A stretch of 64,000 bases of DNA from positions 1,240,001 through 1,304,000 of the forward strand of contig CAWJCL010000002.1 in the NCBI GenBank assembly GCA_963841425.1. Direction: 5' to 3'. Made by a program: the position numbers and the translations under genes. Position 1 is the stretch's first letter, and the number at the start of each line of letters is the position of its first letter. This DNA comes from DATEOR01 sp963841425 (GTDB taxonomy: Bacteria > Actinomycetota > Thermoleophilia > Gaiellales > Gaiellaceae). Below are positions 60,145-64,000 of this stretch, one piece after another. Below the pieces are notes generated by a model. The model was not told where the DNA came from. It ran no database searches and worked only from the letters and a program-made list of their open reading frames with translations.

Positions 60145-60870
60145 CTACAGACGATTCAGGGCCGCGCGCAGGCGGAGCTCGGGCACCTTCCACATCGCCT
60201 CGAGGACGATGCCGCGTGTCATCTTCGACCCGCCGGCGCGGCGCTCCGCGAAGACGATTGGAAGCTCGGCGACTTCGGAGCCGGCGAGGAGGGCGCGGTA
60301 GGTCGTCTCGATCTGGAACGCGTAGCCCTTCGTCCGAATCCGATCGAGCGGTAGCGCCTCGAGCGCCTCGCGGCGCCAGCACTTGAAACCGCCCGTGAGG
60401 TCGCGGACAGGAACTCCGAGGATCGTCCGCGCATAGAACGAGCCGAAGCGGCTGACGGCCTGCCTTCCCTTGCCCCAGTTCTTCGTGCCGCCGCCCTCGA
60501 CGTAGCGGGAGCCGAGCGAGAGGCCGGCGCTCTCGGTCGCGCCGAGAAGGCGAGGCACGTCGGCGGGGTCGTGCGAGAAGTCGGCATCCATCTGGACGAT
60601 CCGGTCGGCCCCGTGCTCGAGCGCCCAGCGGAAGCCCGCGACGTAGGCCGGCCCGAGTCCGTCCTTGCGGCTGCGATGGAGGACGGAGACGAACGGGAGC
60701 TCGCCGCTCAACCGGTCGGCGAGCTCGCCGGTTCCGTCGGGAGAGGAGTCGTCGATCACGAGCACGCGCGGCTCGGCCTCGACGCCCGCGAGCACCTCGC
60801 CGAGCCGGCGGGCGACGGGCTCGAGGTTCGCACGCTCGTTGTACGTCGGCAGGCAGATGACCAGGCGCAC
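60145..60870 (-). CDS. Polyprenol-phosphate mannosyltransferase-like GT2 (Ppm1/DPM1 type)
   Basis: 241 residues from GTG 60870. VICLPTYNERANL, VLVIDDSSPDGTGELAD, IVQMDADFSHDP (DxD-type) and LTGGFKCWRREALE are dolichol-phosphate-mannose-synthase-like blocks. No C-terminal membrane domain, so a peripheral enzyme. Its lipid-mannose product could feed the GT87-like protein at 11.6 kb. Nineteen bases upstream of trxA in the same direction. Confidence 0.9.
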   Translation of the reverse strand: MRLVICLPTYNERANLEPVARRLGEVLAGVEAEPRVLVIDDSSPDGTGELADRLSGELPFVSVLHRSRKDGLGPAYVAGFRWALEHGADRIVQMDADFSHDPADVPRLLGATESAGLSLGSRYVEGGGTKNWGKGRQAVSRFGSFYARTILGVPVRDLTGGFKCWRREALEALPLDRIRTKGYAFQIETTYRALLAGSEVAELPIVFAERRAGGSKMTRGIVLEAMWKVPELRLRAALNRL

Positions 60871-60875
60871 CCGCG

Positions 60876-60881
60876 TATCAT
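60876..60881 (+). promoter_or_regulatory. Candidate -10 (TATCAT) for polX
   Basis: TATCAT ends 7 bases before GTG 60889; the GT2 gene diverges from the same 18-base gap. Confidence 0.45.
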
Positions 60882-60888
60882 CGCCCGC

Positions 60889-62607
60889 GTGGCCCAGACG
60901 CTGCCGTCCAACGCCCGGCTCGCCGAGCAGTTCGAGCTTCTGGCCGACCTGCTCGAGCTCGACGGCGCCGACGCGTTCCGTCTGAGCGCCTACCGCCGCG
61001 CTGCGACGCGCATCCGCGAGTCGGCGGTTCCGGTCGCGCAACTCGCGCTCGACAAGAAGGCGACGCGCCTTTCCGGGATCGGCTCGACGATCGAGGGGAA
61101 AATCGTCGAATACACGGAAACCGGCGACTTGGCTGCGCTCGCGAAGCTCCGCGACAAGCTCCCGACCGGGCTCGTCGACGTCATGCACGTCCCCGGTCTC
61201 GGCCCGAAGACCGCGCGTAGATTGTGGGTCGAGCTGGGCGTGCAGTCCGCAGCCGATCTTCGTGCGGCCGCCGAGCAGGGCCGGCTCGCAGAGGTGCAGG
61301 GGCTCGGGCCGAAGACCCAGGAGAAGGTGCTCGCCTCCCTCGCAAAGCCGAAGAAGGCGGTCGAGCAGAAGACGCTCCTCGGGCGCGTCCTGCCCGCGGT
61401 GGACGAGGCCGTCGAGGAGCTGCGCTCGCATCCCGCCGCGGTGCGGGTCTCCGCGGCCGGCAGCGTTCGCCGGCGTTGCGAGACCGTGCGCGATCTCGAC
61501 GTCATCGCCACGGCCGACGATCCGGCCGCGTTGACCGCTCACTTCGTCGCGCAGCCCTGGGTCGCCGAGGTCCTCGCGCACGGAGGGACGAAGGCGACCG
61601 TGGTCTCGCACGACGGGCTTCGCTTCGATCTCCGCGTCGTCCCGCCCGAGAGCTACGGGAACCTCTTGCAGCATTTCACCGGCTCGAAGGCGCACAACGT
61701 CGCGATGCGGGAGGAGGCCGTCACGCGCGGGCTTTCCATCTCCGAGTACGGCGTCAAAAACGCGGAAACAGGCGAGGTCTTCACGGCCGCGGGCGAGGAG
61801 GAGCTCTACGAGTTTCTCGGCTACGGCTGGATTCCGCCCGAGCTCCGCGAGAACCGCGGCGAGCTCCAGGCGGCGCGCGAAGGCAGGCTGCCCAAGCTCG
61901 TCGAGCTGGACGACATCGGCGGCGACCTGCACTCGCACACGACCTGGTCGGACGGCCGCGCGTCCCTCGACGCGATGGTCTCGACCGCCAAAGGGCTCGG
62001 CCGTGTCTACCTCGCTGTCTGTGACCATGCGCGCCGCCTCCGCGAGGGTCGGCTCGAGCAGCAGGCGGAGGAGATCGAGGAGGTCGGCGGCCGGACCAAG
62101 GGCCTGCAGATCCTGCGCGGGATCGAGGTCGACATCCGCGCGGACGGCTCCCTGGACATGCCCGACGACGTGCTTGCCGGCCTGGACTGGGTCATGGCTT
62201 CCGTCCACTCCGGCTTCGACCGCAAGCGGGAGGAGCTCACACGGCGGATCGCCGCGGCGATGGAGAACCAGCACGTGGACTGCATCGGCCATCCCACCGG
62301 AAGAAAGATCAACCGCCGAGACCCCTACGACGTCGACTTCGAGGCGCTGCTCGAGAAAGCCCTCGAGACAGGGACGTTCCTGGAGATCAACTGCCAGCCG
62401 GACCGCCTCGACCTGGACGACAACCATGCGCGGGCGGCCGCGGAGGCCGGCGTCAGGCTCGTCATCTCGACGGACGCGCACCGCACTCACGAGCTCGCCA
62501 ACATGCGGCTCGGCGTCGCGCAGGCGAGGCGAGGCTGGATCGGCCCCGAGCAGATCGTGAACGCACGGCCCTGGCGCGAGGTCAAGAAGCTGATGAAGAA
62601 GCAGTGA
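60889..62607 (+). CDS. polX: Family X DNA polymerase with PHP domain (PolX)
   Basis: 572 residues, the size of Bacillus PolX. Helix-hairpin-helix segments (VPGLGPKTARRLW, VQGLGPKTQEKVL), a nucleotidyltransferase domain with AAGSVRRRCETVRDLDVI and LRFDLRVVPP (catalytic Asp), and a C-terminal PHP phosphoesterase with GDLHSHTTWSDG, CDHARR, EVDIRADGSLD and STDAHRTHEL. A gap-filling and 3'-5' exonuclease repair enzyme. GTG start. Confidence 0.94.
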   Translation: MAQTLPSNARLAEQFELLADLLELDGADAFRLSAYRRAATRIRESAVPVAQLALDKKATRLSGIGSTIEGKIVEYTETGDLAALAKLRDKLPTGLVDVMHVPGLGPKTARRLWVELGVQSAADLRAAAEQGRLAEVQGLGPKTQEKVLASLAKPKKAVEQKTLLGRVLPAVDEAVEELRSHPAAVRVSAAGSVRRRCETVRDLDVIATADDPAALTAHFVAQPWVAEVLAHGGTKATVVSHDGLRFDLRVVPPESYGNLLQHFTGSKAHNVAMREEAVTRGLSISEYGVKNAETGEVFTAAGEEELYEFLGYGWIPPELRENRGELQAAREGRLPKLVELDDIGGDLHSHTTWSDGRASLDAMVSTAKGLGRVYLAVCDHARRLREGRLEQQAEEIEEVGGRTKGLQILRGIEVDIRADGSLDMPDDVLAGLDWVMASVHSGFDRKREELTRRIAAAMENQHVDCIGHPTGRKINRRDPYDVDFEALLEKALETGTFLEINCQPDRLDLDDNHARAAAEAGVRLVISTDAHRTHELANMRLGVAQARRGWIGPEQIVNARPWREVKKLMKKQ

Positions 62608-63911
62608 GCGACTTTCGCGGGGACGGCGAAGCGGCGCTCGACTGGGTCGCCCGCTACCTCGAACGCGTGGGCGAGCTGCCCGTCGCGTCGAGGGTCTCGC
62701 CGGGCGATGTCCGCGCGAAGCTCTCACCGTCGCCTCCGGAACGCGGCGAGCCCTTCGCTGCGGTCCTCCGCGACCTCGACGCGGCGATCCTGCCCGGGAT
62801 CACCCACTGGAACCATCCGCGCTTCTTCGGCTACTTCGCCAACACGGGCTCGGAGCCGGGGATCCTCGCGGAGCTCGTCGTCGCCGCGCTGAACGTGAAC
62901 GCGATGCTTTGGACCACGTCGCCGGCGGCGACCGAGGTGGAGGAGCTCGCGCTGGACTGGCTGGCGCAGCTGCTCGGCCTCCCGGAAGGGCTGCACGGCC
63001 ACATCGACGACACAGCCTCGACGGCGACGATCGTCGCTCTCGCCGCCGCGCGGGAGCTGCGCCCGGGCGGGCACGTGCTCACCTCCGAGCACGCGAACTT
63101 CTCGGTCGAGAAGGCCGCGCGTCTCCTCGGGCTCGAGTGCCGATTCGTCCCTGTGGACGGCGAGTACCGGATGCGCGTCGACGCACTCGCCGAGCAGATC
63201 GAGGGCGCCGCCGCCGTCGTCCCGACTGCGGGCACCACGTCGACGACCTCCGTCGACCCGGTACGCGAGATCGCCGCGCTCTGCGAGGACGCGGGCACCT
63301 GGCTCCATCTCGACGCGGCCTATGCGGGCTCGGCCGCGGTGTGCGAGGAATTCCGGTGGACGCTCGACGGCGCCGAGCTCGCCGACTCCATCGTGATCAA
63401 CCCACACAAATGGCTCTTCACGCCGATGGACTGCTCGTGCTTCTGGACGCGCCGGCCGGATGCAGTGTTTCGGGCCTTCAGCGCGAGCCCCGAGTACATG
63501 CCCGAGCGCGAGGGTACGGTCACCGACCTGAAGGACTACGGGCCCGCGCTCGGCCGCCGCTTCCGCGGGCTCAAGCTCTGGGCGGTGCTTCGCTTTTATG
63601 GGCGGGACGGCCTCCAGGCGCTCATCCGGGAGCACGTCCGGCTGGCGCAGCTCTTCGCGTCGTGGGTCGAGGAGAAGCCGGGCTGGGAGATCGCGGCGCC
63701 GCACGCCCTGTCCGTCGTCTGCTTCCGGCGCGAAGGCTCCGACGAGGAGAACGCCGCGATCCTCGAGCGCGTGAACCGAGGCGGCGAGGCGTTCCTCAGC
63801 CACACACGTCTCGATGGCCGCCTCACCCTACGCCTCGCGATCGGCAACGCGCGCAGCACGGAGGACGATGTGCGCCGCGCCTGGGCTGCGCTTCAGGAGG
63901 CCGCAGCCTAG
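62604..63911 (+). CDS. PLP-dependent group II decarboxylase (aromatic amino acid type)
   Basis: 435 residues. THWNHPRFFGYF, the PLP stacking region, HLDAAYAGSAAVCEEFR, (in parts HLDAAYAG), and the Schiff-base lysine in INPHKWLFTPMDCS show a member of the aromatic-L-amino-acid/histidine/tyrosine decarboxylase family. Substrate is not certain. GTG overlaps the polX stop as GTGA. Confidence 0.9.
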   Translation: MSDFRGDGEAALDWVARYLERVGELPVASRVSPGDVRAKLSPSPPERGEPFAAVLRDLDAAILPGITHWNHPRFFGYFANTGSEPGILAELVVAALNVNAMLWTTSPAATEVEELALDWLAQLLGLPEGLHGHIDDTASTATIVALAAARELRPGGHVLTSEHANFSVEKAARLLGLECRFVPVDGEYRMRVDALAEQIEGAAAVVPTAGTTSTTSVDPVREIAALCEDAGTWLHLDAAYAGSAAVCEEFRWTLDGAELADSIVINPHKWLFTPMDCSCFWTRRPDAVFRAFSASPEYMPEREGTVTDLKDYGPALGRRFRGLKLWAVLRFYGRDGLQALIREHVRLAQLFASWVEEKPGWEIAAPHALSVVCFRREGSDEENAAILERVNRGGEAFLSHTRLDGRLTLRLAIGNARSTEDDVRRAWAALQEAAA

Positions 63912-64000
63912 ATCGAGCCGGTGAAGGTGTCGCAGGCGGCAGGCTTGCCGGTCTCGTATCCGCGCGAGAACCAGCGGCGGCGCTGCTCCGAGGTGCCGTG
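63908..64000 (-). CDS. C-terminus of a YpfJ-like zinc metallopeptidase (partial, runs off right edge)
   Basis: The last 30 codons on the minus strand read HGTSEQRRRWFSRGYETG followed by ACDTF near the end, the closing motif of the neutral zinc metallopeptidase (YpfJ/KPN_02809) family. The catalytic HExxH would lie beyond the window. Its stop overlaps the decarboxylase end by four bases (convergent). Confidence 0.75.
   Translation of the reverse strand, partial: HGTSEQRRRWFSRGYETGKPAACDTFTGSI

Overview
This 64 kb window is a chromosomal segment around the replication origin of a very GC-rich bacterium. The order rpmH-rnpA-yidD-yidC-jag-rsmG-parA-parB on one side and dnaA-dnaN-recF-dciA-gyrB-gyrA on the other is the classic oriC neighbourhood. 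High GC, many GTG/TTG starts, short-leader promoters, a TreT-type trehalose synthase and DciA all fit a deep-branching actinobacterium; class Thermoleophilia (Gaiella/Solirubrobacter-like) is my best inference, not something the sequence proves. There is no phage, plasmid, insertion sequence or CRISPR array; genes are packed with few gaps.

Layout. 0-0.9 kb: molybdopterin genes mog (cut by the left edge) and moaC; moeA lies at 10.4 kb. 0.9-8.5 kb, minus strand: OtsA-like GT20, TreT, an RsbW-like anti-sigma kinase, an orphan DNA methyltransferase, HtrA and an OmpR-type two-component pair, a plausible stress/envelope block. 8.5-20.9 kb: a degenerate M28-like membrane peptidase, moeA, a GT87-like membrane glycosyltransferase, a class A PBP, MscS, a binding protein, a HAD hydrolase, a Cys/Met PLP enzyme, a CPBP protease, an L,D-transpeptidase and chorismate mutase. 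20.9-21.7 kb: a possible structured RNA, the bifunctional nuclease and tRNA-Ile(GAU). 22-36 kb: origin region and gyrase. 36-42 kb: MerR regulator, galT, slipin, NfeD, a secreted amidase and birA. 42.7-51.1 kb: ECF sigma, fabZ, fabH, fabD, fabG, fabF, a HAD hydrolase, an arginase-like protein, accD and accA, a fatty-acid synthesis locus without acpP. 51.3-64 kb: LigD, acetyltransferase, NDH-2, MrfA-type helicase, thiD, thiL, thioredoxin, polyprenol-phosphate glycosyltransferase, PolX, a PLP decarboxylase and the end of a YpfJ-like metalloprotease.

Genes are arranged in tightly coupled operons. Stop and start codons overlap as NTGA with every possible first base: ATGA, GTGA, TTGA and, unusually, CTGA. 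recF and galT have no ATG, GTG or TTG that would include their conserved N-termini, but each has a CTG exactly overlapping the TGA of the gene before it. fabG, rsmG and a GT87-like gene also lack a standard start. Operon-leading genes instead tend to carry a TANNNT hexamer 6-9 bases before the start codon, the pattern of leaderless mRNAs. These two initiation modes are the most striking system-level signal in the window.

Other unusual points are an apparent frameshift in recF that fuses it on paper to dciA; a diverged remnant of a gyrB 3' end left between gyrB and gyrA, next to a perfect palindrome; and two helically phased copies of a 17-bp palindrome between thiL and trxA.
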